A DNA stretch of 64,000 nt from assembly GCA_051294375.1 (NCBI GenBank), contig CM119267.1, positions 26,055,293 to 26,119,292 of the forward strand. Direction: 5' to 3'. The number at the start of each line of letters is the position of its first letter. The first letter of the stretch is position 1. The notes beneath the pieces were generated by a model that did no database searches, was not told the origin of the DNA, and was given only the letters and a program-made list of their open reading frames with translations. Below are positions 47,525 to 59,438 of the stretch, piece by piece. Source of the stretch: Paraspadella gotoi. Its lineage: Eukaryota > Chaetognatha. The position numbers and the translations under genes were made by a program.

Positions 47525-48019
47525 AAAGAATAAGAAAAAATAACATTGGAATTAAAAAAGGGACAAAAACCAATATTAATTGAAAGGAAGATAGGGACAA
47601 AATGCAAGAATGGAAGGAAATAAAAAACTCAGTCAAAAATACTATAAATAAAAAAATATATATAAATTTGGTATCTATTGTCATTCAATAATTTTGCAAA
47701 ACTGAGAACATGGTATTAAAAATATAAGATTTTCAATTTTTTATACATTAAACATTAATTCAGTTATTATTTTTTGTAATATTATAAAAAATTATGCATA
47801 ATTTATCAAGTGGTCCGTTTTACCCCAGGGTGGGGTAAAACAGAACACTTCTATTTTTTTTTTAAATCCTGTAACGGGGACAGAAAATTTTTTTTTTTAA
47901 AATAAATTTACTATGCGAAAAATTTGATTACTTCCAAAAGTGTTCCGAATTACCCCGCACTACCCTATGAAAAGAGCATTCTAACTAAGATATCCAAAAG
48001 GTGTAAGCGATGAACTTAC
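47525..48019. other. RCE1 intron sequence downstream of exon 2
   Basis: AT-rich. Holds the end of the duplicated block (47819) and the right inverted repeat (47941-47964). Confidence 0.6.
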
Positions 48020-48170
48020 CCGGTCCAATCCAAGGCACCAGCAGCGGAACCATGCAGCTTCTGAATACAAACTCCTCGGCGAAGGGGGCCACAACGTGGT
48101 TCCGCATCCAGATCGGACTTCGCGCGCATTCCAGCCAGAATCTCGGCTCGGAATAGAGAGAGTTCATGCC
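48020..48170 (-). CDS. RCE1: RCE1 CAAX prenyl protease 2, exon 2 (EExxxR motif)
   Basis: 151 nt, phase 0 to phase 1. Encodes GMNSLYSEPRFWLECARSP, then WMRNHVVAPFAEEFVFRSC and MVPLLVPWIGPG. AEEFVFR is the conserved EExxxR motif that supplies the catalytic glutamate. Human RCE1 reads WLRNQVIAPLTEELVFRAC here. Acceptor CTCCAAG, donor GTAAGT. The preceding exon is on the plus strand at 641-879; phase and homology fit exactly, the orientation does not. Confidence 0.88.
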
Positions 48171-48680
48171 CTTGGAGGTCAATGCACAATAGCGCGAAGC
48201 ATAAATACAAGATATGACCTCTTGTGTCCCCTTAATTTTTTGTATTTGATATGTTACTAAGCCCCAGAAAAAAAAAATGAAAATTCGCTCGCTCAATTTT
48301 CCCGTTCTATCGATTTTATAAAGCAATTTGATGCAAAAATTTTTTTAAAAAATAGCAAAATTTGATATCAAAAAGCTGGTTATTGGTTAACTTTTTTTAG
48401 TGAAATATAGCAAAAACAAAGAATTTAAACCCGTTTTCATCCATAAAAATTTTAAAAAAACTGTTTATATAAATATTGAGCAAAGTGGAAAATAAGTACC
48501 AAGCCACTTAATGCAGTCAATATCCTTTTTGTAGCTACATTAAACTTTATACAGCTTATAATAAGCTTTACCAAAAAAAATATTAATTGACTTACCATAG
48601 GCCTTACCCATTATCACTTTCCCTCCTCCCTTCCGTAGATCGCTCTGGTCGATCTGTCTTCTTTTTTTTATCAAAATGAA
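48171..48680. other. RCE1 intron sequence upstream of exon 2
   Basis: AT-rich; 48280-48370 shares a dispersed repeat with 1190-1310. No gene. Confidence 0.5.
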
Positions 48681-50505
48681 AACAAGTTTGAGCAAACAAT
48701 GTCGGATCTGCCTACGATAATTAATTAATTAATTAATCGATTAATTAATTAATTAATTAATTTTAATATGTAATAATTAATTTTAAATTTATATTCAACT
48801 TATCATCATCGATATCCTTAAAATTGGGTTAGGACAGTTATTAAATATGTTTTATTTACATTTTATCAAAACAAACAAATATCCTCTATTTTATTTCTCT
48901 CACTCACTCTCACTCTCTCTCTCTCTTTTTATGCAATTGCGACGATCTTTATGCTTTTAAGATTTTTTTAACTTGCATCATTTTTTCACATTAATTAATT
49001 AATTAATTAAAACATTTATTAGTAATCATTAATATTAAAGATTCAAGTAAATGTGACTTGTTTTTTCCATCTAAACTCATTTCCACTGGCACAATTCCGT
49101 CAAAACTTTATATAATTATTATATATTAATAAATATTTAAAAGCTTCAGTGCAACAACCCAATGAACTAATTCAAAAAGTTACATTGAAAATCGATTTAG
49201 TAGTAAAAGGAAAAAAAAATTTTTAAAAGTTATAAAAAGTGTTCAATTTTGGCCCGCCTTACTAGATATTAGGCCGGAACAGGTTAAAAACTAGAAGTTC
49301 TCTCAAATAAATAATGGTTAAGCGACTATTAAATAATATGAAAATGAAAATAATTTTTAAAATTTTGCTTATCAATTTTTTTATTAATGAAAAATTTAAG
49401 AAAATAAAATTCAGCTAATAATGATGATGATGATGATTTTTTAAGGTTTTTTCTATTTTTAACCAATTTATTGTCAAAATTTGAAAAAATAATACTAACT
49501 TTCATTTAATTTTTTAAGCTCTACAAGAACCCGTTCTTAAAAAAATCACATTTTTAAAATTTTTTTTGTCATTTGTTATATATTAATAAATATTTAAAAG
49601 CTTCAGTGCAACAACCCAATGAACTAATTCAAAAAGTTACATTAAAAATCGATTTAGTAGTAGAAGGAAAAAAGAAATTTTTTTGAGAGAACTAGAAGTT
49701 ATAAAAAGTGTTCAATTTTGGCCCGCCTTACTAGATATATTGCATGTGATTAAACAATGTTATCGGAATAATAATTTTATGTATTTTGTAAGTATTTTAA
49801 GTATTTTTATTCAGTGAGTAAAATAACTTTTTTATGCGCTAATTTTTATCTCGGACTCTCTCTCTCTCTCTCTCTTTGCAATTGCAACGATCTTATGCTC
49901 ATTTTTCTGCTCTCTTTCTCTCTCTCTCTCATAAATAATAAAGATTCAAGTAAATGTGACTTATGTTTTTTCCATTTAAACTCATTTCCACTCACAATTC
50001 CGTCAAAACTTTATATCTAGCTTCTTCACACACTTTCCTACCCACACACAAAATTTCATTCCAATCCAACAAGCCAATCACGAGTTATTGGAGCTTTTTG
50101 CTAAGTGGCACGGATGGACGGATTGATTGACTGATTAATTAATTATTGATTAATTTATTACTAATTGATTAATAACTGATTAATTATTTGATTTATTAAT
50201 ACATCCTGCATATACATTTAATATAAAAGAAAAAGAATCATAATCAATTAGTGAAACAGGTTTTTTGTTTTTTTCCATTTAAAACTCATTTCCACTCACG
50301 ATTCCATCGAAACTTGGTTCCATGTCAATCACACACTTCCTACCCACATACAAAATTCCAGGTCAATCAGCCCCATCCACTCATGAGCAATTGTGTTCAA
50401 TAAGTGAATATATTTTTTTTGTTTTTTCCATTTAAACTCATTTCCACTCGGACGATTCCATCGAACTTCATATCCAGCTCAATCACATGCTTACCTATCC
50501 TCACG
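48681..50505 (+). mobile_element. Helentron-like element, 5-prime part, cut near the gap
   Basis: Starts AACAAGTTTGAGCAAACAAT. It contains a tandem pair of segments (49130-49262 and 49575-49735) with GTTCAATTTTGGCCCGCC, also present inverted near 17555-17690, and body units to 50504, where unrelated sequence begins before the gap. No 3-prime end. Confidence 0.65.
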
Positions 50506-50563
50506 AGAATTAGGAACGGGGTAGGACTGCCTGAGTCCTAACAAAATTTCATTTTAAAATCCA

Positions 50564-50663
50564 NNNNNNNNNNNNNNNNNNNNNNNNNNNNNNNNNNNNN
50601 NNNNNNNNNNNNNNNNNNNNNNNNNNNNNNNNNNNNNNNNNNNNNNNNNNNNNNNNNNNNNNN
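50564..50663. other. Assembly gap of 100 N
   Basis: Exactly 100 N, a placeholder of unknown size. Confidence 1.
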
Positions 50664-50919
50664 GAATTGGAATGGTAAAAGTATAAAAAGTAAGAAGCTT
50701 GGAGAAAAAGTAAGTTAAGAATGAGCGATCAAAAAGGAAAACAAGAAATAGATTGATAGAAAGTAAAATAAATAGGGATATTGAGTAAGAAAAAGAAAGT
50801 CATTGTTGTTATTATGTTATACTTATTATTGTTATTATTATTATTATATATTTTTACTTTTTAAAATAAATAATTAAAATTATTTTTTATTTTTTATTTA
50901 AATTAATTTTTACCAGAAT
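50664..50919. repeat. 256-bp contig-end duplicate
   Basis: Matches 61923-62178 essentially base for base. It forms the very start of contig D. Confidence 0.88.
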
Positions 50920-52007
50920 AATTCACTTTTTGTCCGTCGGTCCGCCCCCTCAATATTGTCGGGCACACACTTATATCATGTCAGAACATCGAATTATAAT
51001 AAATTATGCAAAAAAAAATTATGTCCGTCCGTCTGTCCGTCCCACCTTAGCAAAAAAACTCCAATTACTCGTGATTGGATGGATGGATTGGTATGAAATT
51101 TTGTGTGTGGGTAGGAAACTGTGTGATTGAGATGGATATGAAGTTTCGAGGGAATCGTGCAAGTGGAAATTGGTTTAAATGGAAAAAACAAAAAAATATA
51201 TTTTACTATTTGAACGCCAATTGCTCATGAGTGGATAGGGCAATTGACTTGAAATTTTGTATGATGGTAGGAAAGTGTGTGATTGAGCTGTATATAAAGT
51301 TTCGATGGAATCGTGCGAGTGGAAATGAGTTAAAATGGAAAAAACAAAAGTCATATTTACTTGAAGTATTTTTACTTAAATTTACTCATAATTATTATGT
51401 TTATTAAAAATTGAATTTTGTGTGTGGGTAGGAAAGTATGTGATAAAGCTGGATATAAATTTTTTGATGGAATCTAGGAGTGGAAAAGAGTTCAAATTAG
51501 AAAAGCAAAAGACACATTTGAATTTTTTAAAGTTTCTCTCTCTCTATCTCTCATTGATTGATTGATTGACCAAATTATGCCAATTGACAAAAATATGCCA
51601 GTTGAACAAATTCTTAAAGTTGACCAAATTATGCCAGTTGACCAAATTCTGCAAGTTGATCAAGTTCTGCAAGTTGACCAAATTATGCCTGTTGACCAAA
51701 TTATGCCAGTTGACCAAATTAGGCAGTTGATAAAATTATGCCGGTTGACCAAATTATCTTAATTGATCAAATTATGTCAGTTGACCAAATTATGTCAGTT
51801 GACCAAATTATGTCAGTTGACAATATGTCAGTTGACCAAATTATGTCAGTTGACCAAATTATGTCAGTAGACCAAATTAAGTCAGTAGACCAAATTATGT
51901 CAGTAGACCAAATTATGCAAGTTGATTAAATTATGCAAGTTGACCAAGTTAGCTTATTACCACTTAATTATCGTAGGCAGATCCGACATTGTTTGCTCAA
52001 ACTTGTT
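50920..52007 (-). mobile_element. Helentron-like element without hairpin
   Basis: Begins TAATTCACTTTTTGTCC on the plus strand just inside the missing hairpin. It has a CCGT microsatellite, three body units, the 18-bp minisatellite (51563-51950) and the 5-prime end to 52007. Confidence 0.75.
51563..51950. repeat. 18-bp minisatellite, longest array
   Basis: About twenty-one units of TTGACCAAATTATGTCAG type. The unit is a multiple of three, so it stays open in one frame with a hexapeptide repeat (MSVDQI/MPVDQI). This is a by-product of the repeat and not a gene. Confidence 0.9.
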
Positions 52008-52039
52008 TTCATTTAAAGAATGGATTTGAATTCCTGATA

Positions 52040-52262
52040 AACAAGTTTAAGCAAACAATGTCGGATCTGCCAACGATCATTATCGGTAATTAATTAATTA
52101 ATATTTAAATGATTAGTTAATTAATCAATTAATTAATTTCATCCAAATGTTTGTTTTTATGCGTTTTCGTCACTAACCACGACAAAATCAATGACGATGA
52201 GAATAATGCCGATAACGATTGACTTAATTGATTGACTGATTATTTAATTATTAATTAATTGA
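52040..52262 (+). mobile_element. Helentron-like element, 5-prime fragment
   Basis: AACAAGTTTAAGCAAACAAT start, 30 bp from the 5-prime end of the preceding, oppositely oriented element (head-to-head). Confidence 0.65.
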
Positions 52263-53172
52263 CTCAGTAGAGCTCCCAGAAATATCATACATTTGTGAAA
52301 GTTCCTGATACCTGCAAAGTTTTTGTGTCAAATTTAGTGGAGAAAACGAATATCGCAATAAAAAATTTCCCTGGATGCTCATTATGGATTTTCCACACCA
52401 GTTTTTGGGTCAAACCACTTCCGGTTTTAAAAATTCAGGATTTTTAGAAATAAGCTGTTATTCAGCCAGTATACTTAAATTAATCAAACTAAAGTTAGTA
52501 ATAACCTTAATATTACATTTCTTGTTTTGGTTTATAAATAAGGTTATAAAAAAGTTATTACAAAAGGCTTTAAGTTAAAAATTCATAATTTTTAAAGCCA
52601 AATTGGCTCTGACCAAACCACTCCACTAATTTTAATAAAATTTTACAATTTGGTTAAACAAATAGAACTGTCTAAGGGATTTTAAATCTTTAATCTTTAA
52701 ACCAAAATTTTGGCCTTTAAAAAATTTACAGAAAGATGCAAAAAGAAAGTAGCGAATTAGATGGAAGGCGACTTGGCCTTTGCAGCTAGCAAGCCTCTTA
52801 CTCAACCCTAACCCTAAACCGAGCCCTAAGCAAAACCTTATTCTTAATCAGTTTCCCTGGCTTGGGATATCTAACCTAAGCCTAACATGGGCTTCTTGTC
52901 TCACCCCAAGTCTGAATCTTAACCCGAGCAGCCTCTCCCCTAACCTTAACATAAGCTAGTGTACTTCCTGCTCAACCTTAACTTCAAACCGGTTCCTGAT
53001 CCAAACCCTAACCAGTTTCCCTGACTAGTGACATCTGCAGAGAGCCACTTCCTTAGCCCTAACACTAACCTAGGCCTCCTGTTTTATATCATATCAAAAC
53101 CCTCACCCTGTATCACTCCAAAGCCTTTCCACCAACCCTTGGTTCAATTAAGAGATAGAAGAGAGAGTGATA
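52263..53172. other. Non-coding stretch with CCCTAA-rich segment
   Basis: At 52780-53130 the plus strand is enriched in CCTAA, CCCTAA and CCTTAA, including AACCCTAACCCTAAAC at 52803-52818. A segment with AGTTTCCCTG recurs (52850 and 53006), period about 157 bp. No gene recognised. Confidence 0.4.
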
Positions 53173-53391
53173 ATTGTTATGTGTTAGTGACAGAAACGTT
53201 CAATATAAGCAGTCCCTGAGCTTCGGATCAGGCTGTAACACCATGTTACAGGCGGGTTAAGCGCCCCGTCCCTCTTAACTGCCAGGCAAACAACCGGGCT
53301 AGAACCCGGGACCTTTGGGTTGGGAGGCGAATGACTTGCCTCCGGCACCAATGGCCGCTGATGAACGGTTGGTGGATTTTAGTCCACCATA
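53173..53391 (-). mobile_element. tRNA-like SINE (family 2)
   Basis: Ends on the plus strand with GGTGGATTTTAGTCCACCAT. Confidence 0.68.
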
Positions 53392-56300
53392 AGAGTCTTA
53401 AATTTTAAATCTTTTTTTAAAATATATGACTTGTTTAAATTATTTCAACATAAAATATTTTTATTTATATAAGTATCATGAAAGAGCCTGAGAAAAAAAG
53501 ATTTAAGATAGCCAATAACAATTGAGTAGCCTAATTAAGACAATGAAAAATAACGGGCGAAACGGTCTCGTGCTGATTTTATCCTTTAAAATTGTTTCTG
53601 AGCCAAATTAATTGATCATTACTTTTGGTAATATGTGCGATATACACTACTGGACATTACTGTATCTGACCATAACCCTGACCATCAACAAAAAAGCTAA
53701 CTAGATCAAAAATAGTAAAAAAGATGAAGCAATATAGCTCGAAACGCTTACAAAATTTTAGACCATTGCTTTTATAAATGCAAAAAAAATATTAATATTA
53801 TTAAAACAAAACTTTAACGATAACTTAATAGTTAACCGAGACCAAGATGAATATTTTTACCCATCATTTCCTCAATTTATATGAATCATTTGTTTGTAAA
53901 TAGTTAATTAATCTAAAAACAATATGACAAATTCATTTTCAATTTTCTTTATGAATGGGAAGTTTTCTCTGCTTACTCCCCTTGTGTCTAATTATTTAAT
54001 ATTTTTAAAGATATTTTCAAAAACCTTATATAATTACTATAATTTTTCACTTTTTTTCAATTCTTTCAAACAAAAACAACATCATAAAAACATTTTAAAT
54101 TAATAAAAAAAAAATTGATTGAATGATTTTGGAAAAAAATATTTTGAAACTTGAGATAATGGATTATGAGTGGGAAAAAATTTTTGCAATTCTAAAAAAT
54201 CAGCCTCTAGCCTTTCGATTTTTCTAGAGGCTGATTTTTTTATTTTTTTGATATTTTGATTTTCTATGCAAAACCATTATTCTCAATGAGCATAGGTCGG
54301 ACAAAATTTTTTTTCCAAACAATTTGAAAAAATTTCAACTTTTCTAATTAGGCTTTTTTGGGGGAAATAAATAAATAAATTATTATACAATGGGTACATC
54401 TGAAAGTGATATGTCTCTAAATGACAAAAAAATTTTCTTAAGTTTTATTTTGAAATTAAGTATTGTACCAATAGAAATAAGTGAGATACTCCCGCTTTGC
54501 CGAATTTTTTATTTAACAAAGATTTGTACTGCGTAATTTAAAAAAAGTTATTTTTTTAAATAACTTTTGAAAGAAAAGAGGTAGCAGGTAGATGTGGTAT
54601 CAAATTAAAGCCCTAATCATGGGACACCTTTCTAAAAGAGTTTTATTAAATTAAATCCATAAATCTTTACACAGCTTTTGTTTAAATCAGAGTTAAAAGT
54701 ATAACAGTTTTTTGCTTTTAAAATTTCAATGAAGGCATATGAAATTTTTTCTTTTTCTTTTGTAATTTGAAAAAGGAAAGACTGAATTACATTTTGTTTA
54801 TTATTAAATTTTCTTTATTCCATAAAATTGCTTATATTTTTCAGTTAAAGTAAAAAACAAGCAAAATATTATGTTGTAGCTTGATAAAATGTATTTTTAA
54901 ATATTAAAAATGATAAATACAAAAATGTTTTCAGCTTGATATAAACAGTCTGGACATCTACCTTCTTGTCTGTGAAAAAAAATCGTCATTTTTCATTATC
55001 TTTAGCTGCAAACTAAAAGCTTGACAAACTGCTTGTTTATCATAATAAAGTTGTAAAAAATTATATAGCTGGTAACATATTTGACAAAGCAAAACATCAT
55101 TGTGTTAAATTGTATTGATAATTTTTTTTTAAATTATAGCAAGGAATTGAATATTATTATTTATCATCCATTTTAATTAAGAAAAAATATTTCTCGTAAT
55201 AGCCCATTGGAAAGGGTTCATTGACTGACTTAATGATGAAATTTTTAGATTTCTTTACTGCCCCCATTTCACAAGATATAAAAGGTCATGGTTATCATGT
55301 CAAAAAGTCCAGATTATCTGTACCCTTTCTGCAACCTGCATTTCAAATTTTCTTTTTTTCCCTTTCAAATGTATTAAATAAAAAAAATTATTTGAGAGAA
55401 CAATCGGCGTGGAGGATGCCATTGGTAAGCCTTAGTTACCCACTTCCCGATCGAATTTTTAAATAAGGTTTTTTTTCCATCTATTTGAGACATAACACTA
55501 ACTATTAGTACTATTATTTTTTTTTATTTTTTTTTTATTACAATTCTATGAATAAATATGAATAAGTAACTTTTTAAAAAAATTTATCATCTTTCACCCT
55601 ATATTCAGTCATATCTAAAAAACAAAAAAAGATTTTGCATTGATATTTTGGATATCAACATATGAAACTATAACGTTTCAAAAAATAAAAAGAAATATAA
55701 TAATATTGAACAGTGAATTTTTTTTATGCACGGAACAGTAACGTTACGCCATTTTTCATTGTGTCTTAACTTAAAGCTGGCCAGTTAAAATTTATACTAC
55801 AGTATTCGTAAGTACGTCATTCTCTTTAGATTTGAAAGGGCTTTCAGAAAGATATGATTTAAAATAATATTAAAAACTTTGGATTGACGACAAATTTTGA
55901 TACTAAAAAAATCTAATTCGAGAAAAAATATAAAAAAATAAAAAATAAAATATTAAAAAAAATAAAATAAAGAATAATAAATATAATGTAAAGTCCAGAC
56001 GACCGTAACTCAGATGCTCTTTTAATAAAGGAGAATCGACATTCCTTTTTTTCGTCATTCCAATTTTCTCTGAACGACTCTTCTTAATGTCTCTCATTGC
56101 TTCTTTGTCTCTTGTGCGGATCGATTCCTTCAGACTTGTTGGCTGACTGTATATACGTGGAGGCTCAGCGTCTCTACTAATTGTTACAATCATAATAAAC
56201 GTTTGTGGATGCCTAATGGACACTTAGTGGTTTCTTCATGGATTTGTTTATTTATTTACTATTGCTTTGATTAATTAGTTAGTATTTCATTATTGTCTGT

Positions 56301-58227
56301 ATGAATATCTATATGCTTTGATTATTTTATTAGGTACCATTAAATATCAAGACTCCAAGTGGATAAGAAACTTATAAACTTTACGGCGCCAGCGGTCCCG
56401 TTTTCAGTCCAGTTTCTCTCCCGACGTCTTCTCCCTCTCCGCTAGGTCAAGGAGGGGGTTCTTTCAATAAAACAGTAAAATAACTTATTTTCAAGTTTAA
56501 TTTTTAGCAAGTGCTAAGTCTGGAGAGACATTATTGAAGGTACTTTTGTTTTACTTTTAGCCCGCATAAGCAAGCAGTTTGATCGAATGCGACCTCTCTA
56601 AACACTGTCAGCATTCCCAGACAAAAAAGTGAAACTTAAATCAGACTGACGAAGTGAAGTAAAGACTAAAGTGAAGTAAAATGAAGTAAAGTAAAATAAA
56701 ATAATAAAGTAAATATATATTTAAAAAAATATTATTCAGATTGATATTTAGAATATTTAGGAAAAAAAATCCACGGAAATCTCGGATGTAAATTTTGGAA
56801 TAAATGGCGATAATAATAGTTTTTAAAGAAAAAAAATTAATCAGAGAGAGAGAGAGAGAGAAAAGAAGCCAAATCGTTTTCTGCAGCAGAGGCACCCAAA
56901 AAAAAAGAAAGAATTCAAAAGGCAGCAGCAGAAGCAGCAGGAAAAAGAGAGAAAAAGAATAAGCCCCTGCAGAGCCAGCTGCAGACTCGTTTCTTTCCCC
57001 TATGGCTATGATTATGAATCAGTGACTAGGGAAAGAGAGAGGAGAGAGACATGTAATTAAAAGAGAAAAGAGAGAAAAAGAAATATGAGAATAAAAGAGA
57101 GAAAATTTGTTTGTTTTGATAAAACGTAAACAAAACATATTTAATAAACTGTCCAGACTCAATTTTAAGCACATCGATGATGAGAAGCTGTATATAAATT
57201 TTCAGCTTCATACACCCAAATTTAATCATAAAAAAGGCGATCTATAATACCGACGACACGACACGACGACGAAGCCACTTATGCGCAAAAGCGTTACAAT
57301 AAATAAAAAAAAAAATAAAAAACAATTGTAAGCCCCAGTCTATAACTATATAAGAAAAAAGCGTGACGCTGATGCAGACGACAACGTCACAAAGAAGCTG
57401 AGCCGATCCTAAATCGTCATCACCATTAAATTCTTTGAAATGAATGATGTTTGATATCTTATATTTTGTTAACTTTAAATGCCCTAATCGCTATAAGATC
57501 ACAAGGGAATAAGTCCATAGGTCATGTTTGAATATGAATAAATTGTAAAATACTAAGTCATTTTGACTATAATAATTAGCAGATAATCAGCTTGAATCAC
57601 CGTACCAGAAAAGTCAACGCTGTATTATTTACTTGTTTCATACTTGTGTCGTGATCACTCAAAATTTTATTTTGAGATAAAGTAAATGCTTCGCAAACTT
57701 GAAGTTGCTATTAATTACTCTTATACTCACTTACTCAGGGTTGGCATTAAAAAAACCCACCCAAAAAAACCCAGCAAAAAAACAGGGTTTTTTAAATTAA
57801 TTAATTTTTTAATATGAAACTTTAAATTGTTAAAGCAAAAATTTAAATCATATAAGATATATCATTTTTACAAGCTTAATATATATTAATGATTAAAAAT
57901 AACCCTAACCTATGTTTTACATTGTTTACTATCAGTATCACTTTCGTTGATGGCTTCTGTATCCATTTTCCTTATAATTAAGTAATCCTGAATCGTGAAT
58001 CGACAATCATTGTTAAGATCGACACACTTTAAAAATGATTGCTATTCTCTCGTTAATTATTTAACACAAGGTGAAGGGTTCTTTTTAAAGCTATTTATCA
58101 GAAAAAAAATTTAAAACTTCAATATAATTATATATTTGTATATTTGTCACATCGTTAAAGAATTCTCTTGAAAAGTTTAACCTATCAAGGAGTAAAGTAA
58201 CGAGAATGCAGGAAAATAATATATATG
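53392..58227. other. Long AT-rich region with no recognised gene
   Basis: No exon seen. A hairpin AATCAGCCTCTAG/CTAGAGGCTGATT lies at 54208-54240 with similar surroundings at 61715-61805 (shared CAATGAGCATAGGTC). 55880-55915 resembles 15920-15960. LTR-like sequence is at 56130-56450, GA repeats at 56845-56862, and 57355-57400 shares GCGTGACGC...GTCACAAAGAAGC with 42950. It lies beyond the pyridoxal kinase exons on the minus strand. Confidence 0.5.
56130..56450 (+). mobile_element. Possible LTR fragment
   Basis: TATATACGTGGAGGCTCAGC looks like a TATA box with transcription start, followed by AATAAACG. GAATATCTATATGCTTTGAT recurs at 63859. A GC-rich TTTACGGCGCCAGCGGTCCC near 56378 could be a primer-binding region. 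Low confidence. Confidence 0.3.
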
Positions 58228-58690
58228 ATTGAAAGCTTGCCAGGGACTTTGCTATGTCATTATCTTGTAAGAGTGATGGATGCCTTAAACCACCAAAGCC
58301 TGTTTAAAGTCAGGGGCAAGATAGCTTATTTATTAAATGAATGGATAATTTTCATATTGGTTGTACCAATTTCATAAAATTCAGCTCTTGTATTTTGATG
58401 CGAGTGCGGAGTACAATAAGTATTCCCGATCTAATATTTAAGGGAGTGGTCTTTTCATACAATTGAAAAATTCTTTGAATATTATACCACTTCATTGATA
58501 AGGAAGCCAGGTACTCTGGAGTGAATAAACGAGACTGTGAGAGAGTCTTGATTGAAAGTTGCAGGGACCTGCTATGTCATTATCTTGTAAGAGTGATGGA
58601 GGCCTTAAACCACCAAAGCTGTCCAAAGTCAGGGAAAGATAGCTTATTTATTAAATGAATGGATAATTTTATATTGGTTGTACCATTTCA
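58228..58690 (+). repeat. 250-bp dispersed repeat, one and a half copies in tandem
   Basis: 58448-58690 is a full copy and 58228-58378 is a 3-prime half of the repeat at 8345-8595. Confidence 0.65.
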
Positions 58691-58981
58691 TATTTACGTC
58701 AGGAAAAACTTAGCTTTATTAAACACCTTAATATTTTATTAAATTAACTCAAATATTTTTATCCAAACATCAAAATTTATTTTTAGCCCAAAAGACAAGT
58801 TAGTTCGGCAAAAACATGTACTAAAGATGTACTTCAATTTTTGATGTATAAGTAATTCATAAAAATGTTCATGATGCAAATGTTCATGATATCAAATTAT
58901 TTTGAGTATTTATTTACTATTCTCTAATAAAATTAAGTTATACTCTTTTTTCATAACAGGTTTATTCAGAAAATATAATAT

Positions 58982-59211
58982 TATGGTGGACTAATATCCA
59001 CCAACCGTTCATCAGCGGCCATTGGTGCCGGAGGCAAGTCATTCGCCTCCCAACCCAAAGGTCCGGGTTCTAGCCCGGTGGCCGCCAAGCAGTTAAAGGG
59101 ACGGGGCGCTTAACTCGCCTGTAACACGGTGTTACAAGCCTGATCCAAAGCTTCAGGACTGCTTATATTGAACGTTCTGTCACTAACACAACAATAATTA
59201 CTGTCTCTTCA
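58982..59211 (+). mobile_element. tRNA-like SINE (family 2)
   Basis: B-box-like GGTTCTAGCCC, with flanking CCGGG/CCCGG able to form a T-arm-like stem. Tail ACTGTCTCTTCA. Confidence 0.7.
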
Positions 59212-59438
59212 ATATTTGTATTATTTACATTTCTGTTTACCATAAAAATTGTAATTAATTAATACTATTATTAAATATAATCAGTAATATTTTATATATT
59301 TTATCATTTAATCACTTAAAAAGTATAAATTTTTAAATATGACAGTCTGCTATCTATAATTTAAAAAACCCCAAAAAACCCACTTATACTACTACTTATA
59401 TAAATAGCTGTATTTAAATAAGACCCGGTTCTTCTCAC

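Larger units (their letters stand above)
36634..47819. repeat. Tandem duplication, copy 2 (about 11.2 kb)
   Basis: Second copy of 25289-36633. Palindromes, transposon ends and both RCE1 exons are intact here, so this copy is probably the accurate one. Confidence 0.92.
44666..47964. mobile_element. Element with 24-bp perfect terminal inverted repeats, interrupted by a Helentron-like element
   Basis: GGTAGTGCGGGGTAATTCGG (44666 on, 24 bp in all) is repeated inverted at 47941-47964. A related GTAAAACGGAACAC motif recurs at 45014 and near 47836. Without the nested element (45349-47524) it would be about 1.1 kb. No transposase and no clear target duplication. Its right end is 56 bp from RCE1 exon 2. 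Confidence 0.55.

Noticed and set aside
51562-51929. Open frames with a repeated MSVDQI-type hexapeptide
   Set aside because: The 18-bp minisatellite has a unit divisible by three and no stop, so the frame is automatic.
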